NCBI RefSeq assembly: GCF_020410765.1
Contig: NZ_CP084541.1
Location: 4,793,001-4,857,000, forward strand
From: Streptomyces marincola
GTDB taxonomy: Bacteria > Actinomycetota > Actinomycetes > Streptomycetales > Streptomycetaceae
Direction of reading: 5' to 3'
Length of the DNA: 64,000 nucleotides
Part shown: piece after piece, positions 1 to 7,373 of the stretch
Layout: each line of letters begins with the position of its first letter
How positions within the stretch are numbered: position 1 is the first letter of the stretch
Position numbers and translations under genes: made by a program
The notes under the pieces: model-generated
Told to the model about the DNA's origin: nothing
Database searches by the model: none
Seen by the model: the letters and a program-made list of their open reading frames with translations, nothing else

Positions 1-537
1 CACCACCATGAGCACGGACTGCCGCCCGTCGGGGAAGAAGTCCCCGTTCAGGCCGGCCTCGTCGTAGCCGTTCAACGGCCCGGCGGCGAGCCCCGCGGCG
101 CGTATTCCGATGAGGAAATAGGCGGCCTGGAGCGCGCCGTTCACGAGGGCGGACCGTTCCCGGAGAACGGGGTCGCGCGCGTAGATGGCGGCGGCACCCG
201 GATAGTGCGGAAAGAGTTCCGGCAGGCGCAGGTGGAACTCGTTGTCCACGGCGAGCAGAGCGGTCAGCGGTGCCTTGAGCGTCTTCTCCCGGTTTCCTCG
301 GGAAAGGTGTCCGACGAGGCGTCGGCGGCTTCCCGGGGAACGCATCAGGTGAATTCTCAGCGGCTGCTGGTTGAAGGCGGTCGGGCCGTCGCGGACGAGG
401 TCGTGGACGGCCCGGATCTCGTCCTCGCCCACCGGGTCGTCCGCGAACCTGTCCTCGGTACGCGCCAGCCGGAACAGCAGGTCCCTGGCCTCGGGGGCCA
501 GGGCGAGCAGGTCCGTGCCCGCGGTCGTCTCACTCAT
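1..537 (-). CDS. nitroreductase-family protein (RutE/HadB-like), 3' end outside window
   Basis: Partial gene: the start ATG is at 537 and the frame is open through position 1, giving the first 179 residues. The protein resembles FMN nitroreductases of the RutE/HadB (malonic semialdehyde reductase-like) branch; residues 45-60 include the P-T-A-F-N-Q-Q-P segment typical of the flavin-binding N-terminus, and the region around 125-145 is the helix with V-N-G-A-L-Q-A-A. Members use NAD(P)H to reduce aldehydes, enones or nitro groups. The ATG overlaps the TGA of the upstream flavin monooxygenase by 8 bases, so the two are translationally coupled and probably act in the same pathway. In E. coli the Rut uracil pathway also pairs an LLM monooxygenase (RutA) with RutE. 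The substrate here is unknown and the C-terminus cannot be seen. Confidence 0.8.
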   Translation of the reverse strand, partial: MSETTAGTDLLALAPEARDLLFRLARTEDRFADDPVGEDEIRAVHDLVRDGPTAFNQQPLRIHLMRSPGSRRRLVGHLSRGNREKTLKAPLTALLAVDNEFHLRLPELFPHYPGAAAIYARDPVLRERSALVNGALQAAYFLIGIRAAGLAAGPLNGYDEAGLNGDFFPDGRQSVLMVV

Positions 538-1858
538 GCCGCGCGGGGAACTCGGCGAGGTTCTGCCTGAGGGTGTTGCCCGGTGTGTACGCCCGGCGGG
601 TGAGGCCGCGGCGTTGCAGCGCGGGCACCAGGCCGTCGGTGATCTCCGCGATGTAGCGGCGGTTGAGCCGCAGCAGCGGTGTGGTGAGCATGAACCCGTC
701 CCCGCCTACCTCCTCCATCACCTCGCCCATGCGCTCGGCCACCTGGTCGGGCGTGCCGACCAGGTCGATCGAGGACACCAGGCCGCCGGCGCCGTCGATG
801 ACCAGCTCCCGCAGCGTCTTGCCGCTGCCCCACTGCTGGAGCTTGTCGAGGGTGCCCTGTTCGCCGTTGGTCGTCAGCCGGTGGGGCAGCGGCTTGTCCA
901 GGTCGAACTGGGCGAAGTCGATCTCGGTGAGCGCGGACACCTGCGCCAGGATGTCCTGGATGAACTGCGGCGAGGAGACCATCCTGGCCTGCTTGTCGCG
1001 CGCGTCCTGCTCCGTTTCGCCCACGGTCGGGGTGACGCAGAACAGCACCTTGATCTCGTCCGGGTCGCGCCCGTACTCCTCGGCGTGGCGGCGGACGTCC
1101 TCGCGGAACGCCCGCATGCTCTCGACGCCGCTGGCGATGGCGATGATGGAGTCGGCGTTGCGCGCGGCGAAGGCCCGCCCCCGCGGCGAGGCGCCCGCCT
1201 GCACGAACGCGGGCCTGTGCTGCGGCGAGGGAACGGTGTTCAGCGGGCCGCGCACCCGGAAGTGCTCCCCCTCGAAGTGGATGGGGCGCACCTTGGTGTG
1301 GTCCGCGTAGACGCCCTTCTCGCGGTCGAGGACGACGGCGTCCGCGTCCCAGGAGGCGAACAGCTGCTTGACGACGTCGACGTACTCGTCGGCCATCGCG
1401 TAGCGGACGTCCCGAGGCGGCAGCTCGGTCATGCCGAAGTTCTGCGCCGCGAGGTCCTCCGCGCTGGTGACGATGTTCCAGCCGAAGCGTCCGCCGAGCA
1501 TGCTGTCCATCGTGGACGCCAGGCGCGCGGTCATGAACGGCGGGTACGCCATGGTCGAGAGGGTGGCGACGATGCCCAGGTGCTCGGTGGCCAGGCCCAT
1601 GGCGACGGCGAGCGGAACGGGGTCGTGCTTGGGCACGACCATGGCCTGCCGGAGCGCGGCCTCGGAGGAGCCGCCGTAGCTCTCGGGGACCATCAGCTTG
1701 TCCTCGATGATCACGTAGTCGAAACAGGCGCGTTCCAGCGCGCGGGCGACCTCGGTGTGGAACGCGCCGTCCCAGGGTGAGCCACCGGTGCCGAACGGGC
1801 CCTGCCAGTCGTCGGGCGTGAAGTTGAAGATGAAGGCGAGGTGGAACGGGCGGCTCAC
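530..1858 (-). CDS. NtaA/SnaA/DszA/RutA-type LLM-class flavin-dependent monooxygenase
   Basis: 442-residue luciferase-like monooxygenase of the NtaA/SnaA/DszA group, which use reduced FMN and O2 to attack amides, amines or sulfones; RutA of this superfamily oxidatively opens uracil. The diagnostic G-G-R-F-G-W-N-I-V-T-S segment is at about residues 122-132, after the N-terminal barrel strands, and the length is normal for the group. The start is a GTG at 1858 that overlaps the stop of the creatininase-like gene (GTGA), and its own stop overlaps the nitroreductase start. No dedicated flavin reductase is visible in the window, so reduced FMN may come from outside or from the adjacent nitroreductase-fold protein. 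Inference: oxidation of a pyrimidine or pyrimidine-derived amide within this operon. Confidence 0.88.
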   Translation of the reverse strand: MSRPFHLAFIFNFTPDDWQGPFGTGGSPWDGAFHTEVARALERACFDYVIIEDKLMVPESYGGSSEAALRQAMVVPKHDPVPLAVAMGLATEHLGIVATLSTMAYPPFMTARLASTMDSMLGGRFGWNIVTSAEDLAAQNFGMTELPPRDVRYAMADEYVDVVKQLFASWDADAVVLDREKGVYADHTKVRPIHFEGEHFRVRGPLNTVPSPQHRPAFVQAGASPRGRAFAARNADSIIAIASGVESMRAFREDVRRHAEEYGRDPDEIKVLFCVTPTVGETEQDARDKQARMVSSPQFIQDILAQVSALTEIDFAQFDLDKPLPHRLTTNGEQGTLDKLQQWGSGKTLRELVIDGAGGLVSSIDLVGTPDQVAERMGEVMEEVGGDGFMLTTPLLRLNRRYIAEITDGLVPALQRRGLTRRAYTPGNTLRQNLAEFPARHE

Positions 1859-2685
1859 GGCTGGGTACCTCCTGGCTGTGGGGCGGGGCGGTGCCGGTCC
1901 TGACGGGTCCGCGCGGGCAGCAGGCCCTTGCCGTCGTTCACCAGGTTCGCGGCCTCGTCGACGACGTGCCGCAGCAGCTTCTCGCCCAGCGCCGCGCTCG
2001 CCCCGGCGGTGGAGGAGAGGATGCCGCGGTCGCTGATCTGCTCGACGTCGACCGGGTGCAGGTAGACGCCGGCCCGCGGCGGGGCGTCGTGCTCGGGGCG
2101 CTCCTCGGTGACCAGGTCGGGGTGGAGGTGGAGCATGAGGCTGGTCTCGGTGACCCCGGCGTGCTCCGCGTGCCAGCCGGGGAACGCGGGGAGCTCCGCG
2201 TCGGTCCAGGTCTCACGGACCAGGCTCCACCAGCTGAACGCGAAGACCTCCTTGCCGTCGAGCAGGCCCCGGCGGCGTACCTGGTCGAGCGCCTCGAACA
2301 GGAAGGGCTCGTTCTCGTAGTGGCCGTTGACGATCACGAGGCGGGCCGCGGGAAGCTCGCCGAGGGAGGCCAGGGCCTCGTGGAGGAAGCGGATCAGGGT
2401 GTCCCCGCCGACGTACACGGTGCCGGGGAAGAACAGCCCGCCGCCGCTCTGCGGGAGCGAGCGGGCCCCGATGGTCTGCGCGGGCAGGACGAACGCGTCG
2501 AGTTCGCGCGCGATCTCCTCGGCGAACGCGACGGCGAGGTCGAGGTCGACCGAGAGCGGCAGGTGGGGGCCGTGCTGTTCGATCGCGCCGATGGGCCACA
2601 CGAGGGTGCGTCCGCGGACGGCGTTGCGCACTCCCGTGCTGGTCAGGTCCGTCAGCCGCCGCGCGGCTCGGCGCCGCCCGCTCAC
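1855..2685 (-). CDS. creatininase-family amidohydrolase
   Basis: 276-residue creatinine amidohydrolase-family protein. The metal-binding pattern is intact: E36 and H38 in P-I-G-A-I-E-Q-H-G-P-H, D47, and H122/E124 in N-G-H-Y-E-N-E, with a conserved Glu in the E-H-A-G-V-T-E-T segment near residue 175. Family members hydrolyse cyclic or formamide C-N bonds (creatinine, FAPy, mycofactocin precursor). GTG start at 2685 overlaps the stop of the dehydrogenase-like gene by four bases (GTGA), and the stop overlaps the monooxygenase start the same way. The context suggests hydrolysis of a ring amide or ureide made from a pyrimidine; the exact substrate cannot be read from sequence. The last about 25 residues are a basic, proline-rich tail. 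Confidence 0.85.
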   Translation of the reverse strand: MSGRRRAARRLTDLTSTGVRNAVRGRTLVWPIGAIEQHGPHLPLSVDLDLAVAFAEEIARELDAFVLPAQTIGARSLPQSGGGLFFPGTVYVGGDTLIRFLHEALASLGELPAARLVIVNGHYENEPFLFEALDQVRRRGLLDGKEVFAFSWWSLVRETWTDAELPAFPGWHAEHAGVTETSLMLHLHPDLVTEERPEHDAPPRAGVYLHPVDVEQISDRGILSSTAGASAALGEKLLRHVVDEAANLVNDGKGLLPARTRQDRHRPAPQPGGTQP

Positions 2686-3590
2686 GTGCCCGCCCCCGCG
2701 GCCGGGCCGAGGGCGGCGACCGGTGCGTCGGCCGGGCCGCCGAGCAGCTCCTCGGTCTCGGCGACGATGCGCCGCAGCGTGGGGTACATGTCGGTGTGCA
2801 GGGCCGTGTAGACCTGCGCGACGTTCGCGCCCGCGCTGAGGTAGTCGGCCACGTCGCGACCGCTGGTGATGCCGCCGACGCCCAGGATCGGCAGGTCGAA
2901 GCCGCGTTGGCGCAGCTGCCAGATGGCGGCGACGACCAGCGGCTTGATGCCGGGACCCGAGTAGCCGAACACGCCGTTCAGTTCGAGCCCCCCGGTCTCG
3001 CGCGACACCGCGGCGCCCGCGATGGTGTCGCTGATCGTGATGGCGTCGGCGCCGCCCGCGACGGCGGCCCGCACCCGGTCCCCGAGGCCCTCGCCGATGG
3101 CGAGCTTGACGGAGAGGGGCAGGGAGGTGCGGCCCCGTGTCTCCGAGGTGTAGGCGTACACGCGGTCGGGGTTGTCGTCGTCGGCCGTCTCGCCCTCGTT
3201 GAGGCAGGAGATGCCGAGTTCGAGGGCGGGGGCGCCGGCGGCCTCGGCCTGCTGGGCGAGCCGGCCCAGTTGGGCCGGCGAGTCGGCGTGCAGGGAGGCG
3301 ATCACGGGCAGCCGGTCGGCGGCGAACGAGCGCAGCACGCCCAGCCAGTGGTCGACCGTGCGTTTGGAGTACGTGGTGCTGTTGAGCATGCCGACCGGCA
3401 GCCGGACGATCCGTTCGTCCAGGTCGCGCGGCGGGCTGGGGTGGATGGTCTTGGTGACGACGGCGCCCGCTCCCTCTTCGAGGAGCCTGCGGATCGTGCG
3501 TTCCTGGTCCGTGAGCAGTCCTGACCCCACGATCACGGGGTTCTTCAGCGTCAGGCCGAGTACCGATGTCTCGGGCATGGCGTCGGGCAT
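2682..3590 (-). CDS. dihydroorotate/dihydropyrimidine dehydrogenase-like flavoprotein
   Basis: 302-residue FMN-binding TIM barrel of the dihydroorotate dehydrogenase superfamily (PyrD/PreA). It shows the N-terminal K-N-P-V-I-V-G-S-G segment, a flavin-contacting Lys near 47 (V-V-T-K-T-I), a catalytic-loop motif E-L-G-I-S-C-L-N with Cys129 where class 1 enzymes and PreA carry their active-site Cys, and the late G-V-G-G-I phosphate-binding turn. No iron-sulfur domain is present. ATG at 3590 has GGAGG five bases upstream; its stop overlaps the creatininase GTG. As the genome needs a separate biosynthetic pyrD, this copy, sitting between a nucleotide-hydrolase-like gene and a creatininase, is inferred to reduce or oxidise a pyrimidine ring in a specialised route. 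Confidence 0.85.
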   Translation of the reverse strand: MPDAMPETSVLGLTLKNPVIVGSGLLTDQERTIRRLLEEGAGAVVTKTIHPSPPRDLDERIVRLPVGMLNSTTYSKRTVDHWLGVLRSFAADRLPVIASLHADSPAQLGRLAQQAEAAGAPALELGISCLNEGETADDDNPDRVYAYTSETRGRTSLPLSVKLAIGEGLGDRVRAAVAGGADAITISDTIAGAAVSRETGGLELNGVFGYSGPGIKPLVVAAIWQLRQRGFDLPILGVGGITSGRDVADYLSAGANVAQVYTALHTDMYPTLRRIVAETEELLGGPADAPVAALGPAAGAGT

Positions 3591-3639
3591 GGTCCCTCCG
3601 TCCGGCGGTGGTGCGGGGCTGCGGGGGCTGCCGGGGCCG

Positions 3640-4185
3640 TCAGGCGACGAGGCCGGCGCCGATCGCCTCGCGCTGGCGCTCGGTGGCGGCGAGCACGGCT
3701 TCGATGAGGAGGCTCGGCTTCTCGACGAAGTCGTCGAAGTCGATGGTGCGGACGGAGCCGACGCGGTGCAGGCCCTTGAGCAGGTGGCTCGCCGAGTCGA
3801 CGAAGGGCTGCCGGGAGATGATCACGACGGGCCGGCCGAGTGCGGTGGCCCAGCCGAGTTCGACGTGGGTGCCGTCGGTGCGGCGCAGGGTGCCGTCATC
3901 GAGGAGGGGCAGGACGGGCACGAACACGTCGCACTTCTTCATCCAGCGGAAGTCGCGCACGGAGACCTGGGCCGGTGTGAACGAAGCGGTCTCCGCGCCG
4001 AACTTCTCGACGACGTGGGCCGAGAAGACATTGCCGCCGTGGTCCTTGACCGTGCCGATCGCGGTGGTGATGGCGTCCTGGAGGTGGCCGACGAAGCCGT
4101 CCTTGAGGATGGCGTGCTGAATCGGTCCTCCGACGAAGACGTCGAGCCCCGCGAGCAGTCCGGTGGTCGTGGGCTTCTCATGCAT
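3640..4185 (-). CDS. nucleoside 2-deoxyribosyltransferase-like protein (MilB/BlsM-type CMP N-glycosidase candidate)
   Basis: 181 residues from ATG 4185, which has GGAG ten bases upstream; a longer frame to 4383 looks non-coding. The fold family is nucleoside 2-deoxyribosyltransferase: N-terminal V-F-V-G-G-P (about 16-21), a F-S-A-H-V-V-E-K-F-G-A-E segment (54-65), and G-T-H-V-E-L-G-W-A (105-113) holding the Glu109 expected to be the nucleophile. These features match the branch that includes the CMP/hydroxymethyl-CMP hydrolases MilB and BlsM of nucleoside-antibiotic clusters, which release cytosine bases from nucleotides. It is the first gene of the leftward operon, 49 bases before the DHOD-like gene. 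Inferred role: supply of a free pyrimidine base for the following oxidoreductases and amidohydrolase. Base-exchange activity is the alternative. Confidence 0.75.
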   Translation of the reverse strand: MHEKPTTTGLLAGLDVFVGGPIQHAILKDGFVGHLQDAITTAIGTVKDHGGNVFSAHVVEKFGAETASFTPAQVSVRDFRWMKKCDVFVPVLPLLDDGTLRRTDGTHVELGWATALGRPVVIISRQPFVDSASHLLKGLHRVGSVRTIDFDDFVEKPSLLIEAVLAATERQREAIGAGLVA

Positions 4186-4431
4186 CGTGGTGTCGCTCCG
4201 TTTCGCGGCAGTGGGGGCGGTGCGGATGCGTTGCGGCGCTGGGCGGTCGGGGCGCGCGGATCGCCACGACGGCGTGACGGAATGCGCCGCGTCGCGGCGA
4301 CGGGCGCCGGTGAGGGGGATTGCGCGCGCCGGTTCGGGCGCGCGAGCCGAGACTCCGTGGCGGTCACCGGGGGTGACTGGCATGTAACTGTATCGGCGGA
4401 GTTCGGTTTCGACAACATGGCTTCGTCTGGT

Positions 4432-4445
4432 GCAAAAGTTTTTGC
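4432..4445. promoter_or_regulatory. AT-rich inverted repeat before the Lrp gene
   Basis: GCAAAA-GT-TTTTGC, a perfect 6-bp dyad ending 15 bases before the GTG start at 4461. It is an A/T-rich island in a very GC-rich sequence, located in the divergent region between the pyrimidine operon and lrp/pyrG. Lrp/AsnC proteins typically bind short A/T-centred palindromes, so this is a candidate autoregulatory operator that could also control the leftward operon. Inference only. Confidence 0.45.
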
Positions 4446-4460
4446 CAATATGCTTTCTCC

Positions 4461-5483
4461 GTGAACGATTCCGACAGTCTCGACCCCCTTGACCAGCGCA
4501 TCGTGGCAGCTCTCCAGCTCCACCCTCGGGCTGGAGTGAGCGAGGTGGCGCGCGTTCTGAGCGAGCACGAGCGTTCCGTTGCCAGACGTATACAGCGGCT
4601 GGTCGCCACGGCTGTCATCCAGCCCACGGCCGAGTACGATCCGCAGCGCTGCGGCCTCGGCGCGGCCGTCCGGCTCCGGTTGCGCACGGCCCGGGGGTGT
4701 CCGGAAGAGATCGCCCGCTCATTGGCAAAGTGCCGGGAAGTGCATACCGTCGCGGCTGTGAGCGGAGGACACGCCGCTCTCTGGTGCGATCTCCTGGCGG
4801 AATCCCCGCGGCTGACGCACTTCTCGCCGGCGAACGGGCTCCCCGCGCTGCCGGGAGCCGAAGTGCTCGACGCCCATGTGACGCTGCGCCCGTTCAAGTC
4901 CGAGGCGCAGTGGCACGCTCCCGTGCTGACCGAGGAGGAGGAGCAGCGCTTGCGGTCCAGCCTCGTCCGCCCCCTGCCGGGCCGCGCCGACCGCCCCGCA
5001 CCCACCGCCCGCCCCCTCTCGCCGACGGACCGGCGCATTGCCGAGGAACTGATCAGGAACGCCCGCGTCAGCCTCACCGATCTCGCGGGAACGGTCGGCT
5101 TCTCGGTCGCGACGGCCGGCCGGCGGGTGACCTCGCTGCTGGAACGGCAGGCGCTGCGGCTGCGCGTCCTGGTCGAACCCGCCCTGCTCGGGCGCCCGGT
5201 GGAGGCGCGGCTGCGGCTGCGCGTGCCGCCCTCGGCCCTCGAACCGGTGGGCGCGGCGCTGGCCGGCTGCTCCGACGTCCGGTCCTGTGCCGCCGTCACC
5301 GGTTCGTACAACCTGCTGGTCGACGTCTGCCTGGAGCGGGAGGCCGACCTGTACGGGTTCCTCACGGATGTGCTGGGTGCCCACCCCGCGATCGGGGATG
5401 TCGAAACGCAGTTCGTCACCCGCGTCTACAAGCGCGGCCCCGCCGTCGCAGCAGCAGCGCCAACCGCCGCCCCCCGCCCGTAG
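4461..5483 (+). CDS. Lrp/AsnC-family transcriptional regulator with two tandem HTH-RAM units
   Basis: 340 residues, about twice the length of a single Lrp protein. The first AsnC-type helix-turn-helix is at about residues 8-55 (L-D-P-L-D-Q-R-I-V-A-A-L) and the second at about 188-235 (L-S-P-T-D-R-R-I-A-E-E-L), each followed by a RAM-like ligand-binding segment. Such double Lrp proteins are common in Streptomyces. The start is GTG 4461. It diverges from the pyrimidine operon and is followed after 35 bases by the CTP synthase gene, so it is the likely local regulator, probably sensing a small metabolite of the pathway. The effector cannot be predicted. Confidence 0.88.
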   Translation: MNDSDSLDPLDQRIVAALQLHPRAGVSEVARVLSEHERSVARRIQRLVATAVIQPTAEYDPQRCGLGAAVRLRLRTARGCPEEIARSLAKCREVHTVAAVSGGHAALWCDLLAESPRLTHFSPANGLPALPGAEVLDAHVTLRPFKSEAQWHAPVLTEEEEQRLRSSLVRPLPGRADRPAPTARPLSPTDRRIAEELIRNARVSLTDLAGTVGFSVATAGRRVTSLLERQALRLRVLVEPALLGRPVEARLRLRVPPSALEPVGAALAGCSDVRSCAAVTGSYNLLVDVCLEREADLYGFLTDVLGAHPAIGDVETQFVTRVYKRGPAVAAAAPTAAPRP

Positions 5484-5518
5484 CCCGGACCGCCCTCTCA
5501 GCCTTCAGGAGCATCGGC

Positions 5519-7183
5519 ATGCCGCGCACCGCCTCGACGACCAAGCACATCATCGTCACCGGGGGAGTCGCCTCCTCCTTGGGAAAGGGATTGACGGCGT
5601 CGAGCCTGGGGGTGCTGCTGAAGGCGCGGGGCCTGCGCGTGACGATGCAGAAGCTCGACCCGTACCTGAACGTCGACCCGGGCACGATGAACCCGTTCCA
5701 GCACGGCGAGGTCTTCGTGACGAACGACGGGGCGGAGACGGACCTTGACATCGGGCACTACGAACGCTTCCTCGACGTGGACCTCGACGCCGGCGCCAAC
5801 GTCACGACGGGACAGGTCTATTCGACGGTGATCGCCAAAGAGCGCCGCGGGGCGTACCTGGGCGACACGGTGCAGGTCATCCCGCACATCACGAACGAGA
5901 TCAAGCACCGGGTCCGGCGGCTGGCCGCCGAGGACGTGGACGTGGCGATCACCGAGGTGGGCGGCACGGTGGGCGACATCGAGTCGCTGCCGTTCCTCGA
6001 AGCGGTGCGCCAGGTGCGGCACGAGGTCGGGCGCGAGAACGTGCTCGTGGTGCACATCTCGCTGCTGCCGTACATCGGTCCCTCGGGTGAGCTGAAGACG
6101 AAGCCGACGCAGCACTCCGTGGCGGCGCTGCGCTCCATCGGCGTCCAGCCGGACGTGATCGTGCTGCGGGCCGACCGCGAGGTGCCGACCGCGATCAAGC
6201 GGAAGGTCTCCTTGATGTGCGACGTGGAGGACGAGGCGGTGGTGGCTGCGATCGACGCCCAGTCGATCTACGACATCCCCGAGGTGCTGCACGGCGAGGG
6301 CCTCGACTCCTATGTCGTCCGCCGCCTCGACCTGCCGTTCGGCACGGTGGACTGGACCGTCTGGAAGGAGCTGCTGCACCGGGTGCACCACCCGGAGCAC
6401 GAGGTGGCCGTCGCACTGGTCGGCAAGTACGTCGACCTGCCCGACGCCTACCTGTCGGTGTCCGAGGCGCTGCGCGCGGGCGGGTTCGCCAACCGGGCGC
6501 GGGTGACCATCAAGTGGGTGGCGTCCGACGACTGCGCGACCCCGGCGGGCGTGGCGGAACGGCTCGGCGGCGTGGACGCGGTGTGCGTGCCCGGCGGCTT
6601 CGGCGACCGGGGTGTGGCCGGCAAGATCGCGGCCGTCCGGTACGCCCGCGAGAACCGGGTCCCGCTGCTCGGCCTGTGCCTCGGCCTCCAGTGCGTCGTG
6701 ATCGAGGCCGCGCGGAACCTCGCGGGCATCGAGGGCGCGGACTCCACCGAGTTCGACCGGTCCGCCGTCCACCCCGTGGTCTCCACCATGGCGGAGCAGT
6801 CGGGCATCGTCGACGGCAGGGGCGACATGGGCGGCACCATGCGTCTTGGCCTCTACCCGGCGCGGCTGGCCGAGGGCTCGCTCGTCCGCGAGCTGTACGG
6901 CGGGCGGCCCCTCGTGGAGGAGCGGCACCGCCACCGCTACGAGGTCAACAACGCCTACCGCGCCGAGCTGGAGAAGAAGGCGGGCCTGGTCTTCTCCGGG
7001 ACCTCGCCCGACGACAGGCTCGTCGAGTACGTGGAGTACCCGCGCGAGGTGCACCCCTACCTCGTCGCCACCCAGGCGCATCCGGAGCTGCGTTCCCGCC
7101 CCACCCGCCCGCACCCCCTCTTCGCCGGCCTCGTCCGGGCCGCTGTCGAGCGGCGCGCGGCGACGGCTTCGGCGACGGGGTGA
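5519..7183 (+). CDS. pyrG: CTP synthase (glutamine-hydrolysing), cluster-located copy
   Basis: 554-residue full-length CTP synthase converting UTP, ATP and glutamine to CTP. The N-terminal amidoligase domain begins H-I-I-V-T-G-G-V-A-S-S-L-G-K-G (P-loop at about 10-24); the C-terminal class I glutaminase has the nucleophile Cys in G-L-C-L-G-L-Q (about 385) and the His-Pro-Glu of the triad near 520. All key residues look intact. ATG 5519 has AGGAG eight bases upstream; a much longer in-frame extension into the Lrp gene is not real. In Streptomyces the housekeeping pyrG lies, from memory, in a recN/xerD neighbourhood, so this copy beside Lrp and pyrimidine-processing genes is probably a paralogue for CTP supply or for resistance to a CTP-synthase inhibitor. 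That it is a second copy cannot be proven from this window. Confidence 0.93.
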   Translation: MPRTASTTKHIIVTGGVASSLGKGLTASSLGVLLKARGLRVTMQKLDPYLNVDPGTMNPFQHGEVFVTNDGAETDLDIGHYERFLDVDLDAGANVTTGQVYSTVIAKERRGAYLGDTVQVIPHITNEIKHRVRRLAAEDVDVAITEVGGTVGDIESLPFLEAVRQVRHEVGRENVLVVHISLLPYIGPSGELKTKPTQHSVAALRSIGVQPDVIVLRADREVPTAIKRKVSLMCDVEDEAVVAAIDAQSIYDIPEVLHGEGLDSYVVRRLDLPFGTVDWTVWKELLHRVHHPEHEVAVALVGKYVDLPDAYLSVSEALRAGGFANRARVTIKWVASDDCATPAGVAERLGGVDAVCVPGGFGDRGVAGKIAAVRYARENRVPLLGLCLGLQCVVIEAARNLAGIEGADSTEFDRSAVHPVVSTMAEQSGIVDGRGDMGGTMRLGLYPARLAEGSLVRELYGGRPLVEERHRHRYEVNNAYRAELEKKAGLVFSGTSPDDRLVEYVEYPREVHPYLVATQAHPELRSRPTRPHPLFAGLVRAAVERRAATASATG

Positions 7184-7373
7184 CGGTGGCCGGGGCGCGG
7201 CGGAACGTCCGGCCCTGACGCGCCGTCGGCGCCCGCCCGTTCCCGCCGGCTCGCCGCGCGCGGCGGCGCGCCCCGGGTGCGGACGCGACCGCGCGTACCG
7301 GGCGGAAGAGCCGGAGCGGCCGGGCCGCGAGGGCACCGGCCGCTCCGGGGTACGGCAAGCGGCGTTGCGGGAA

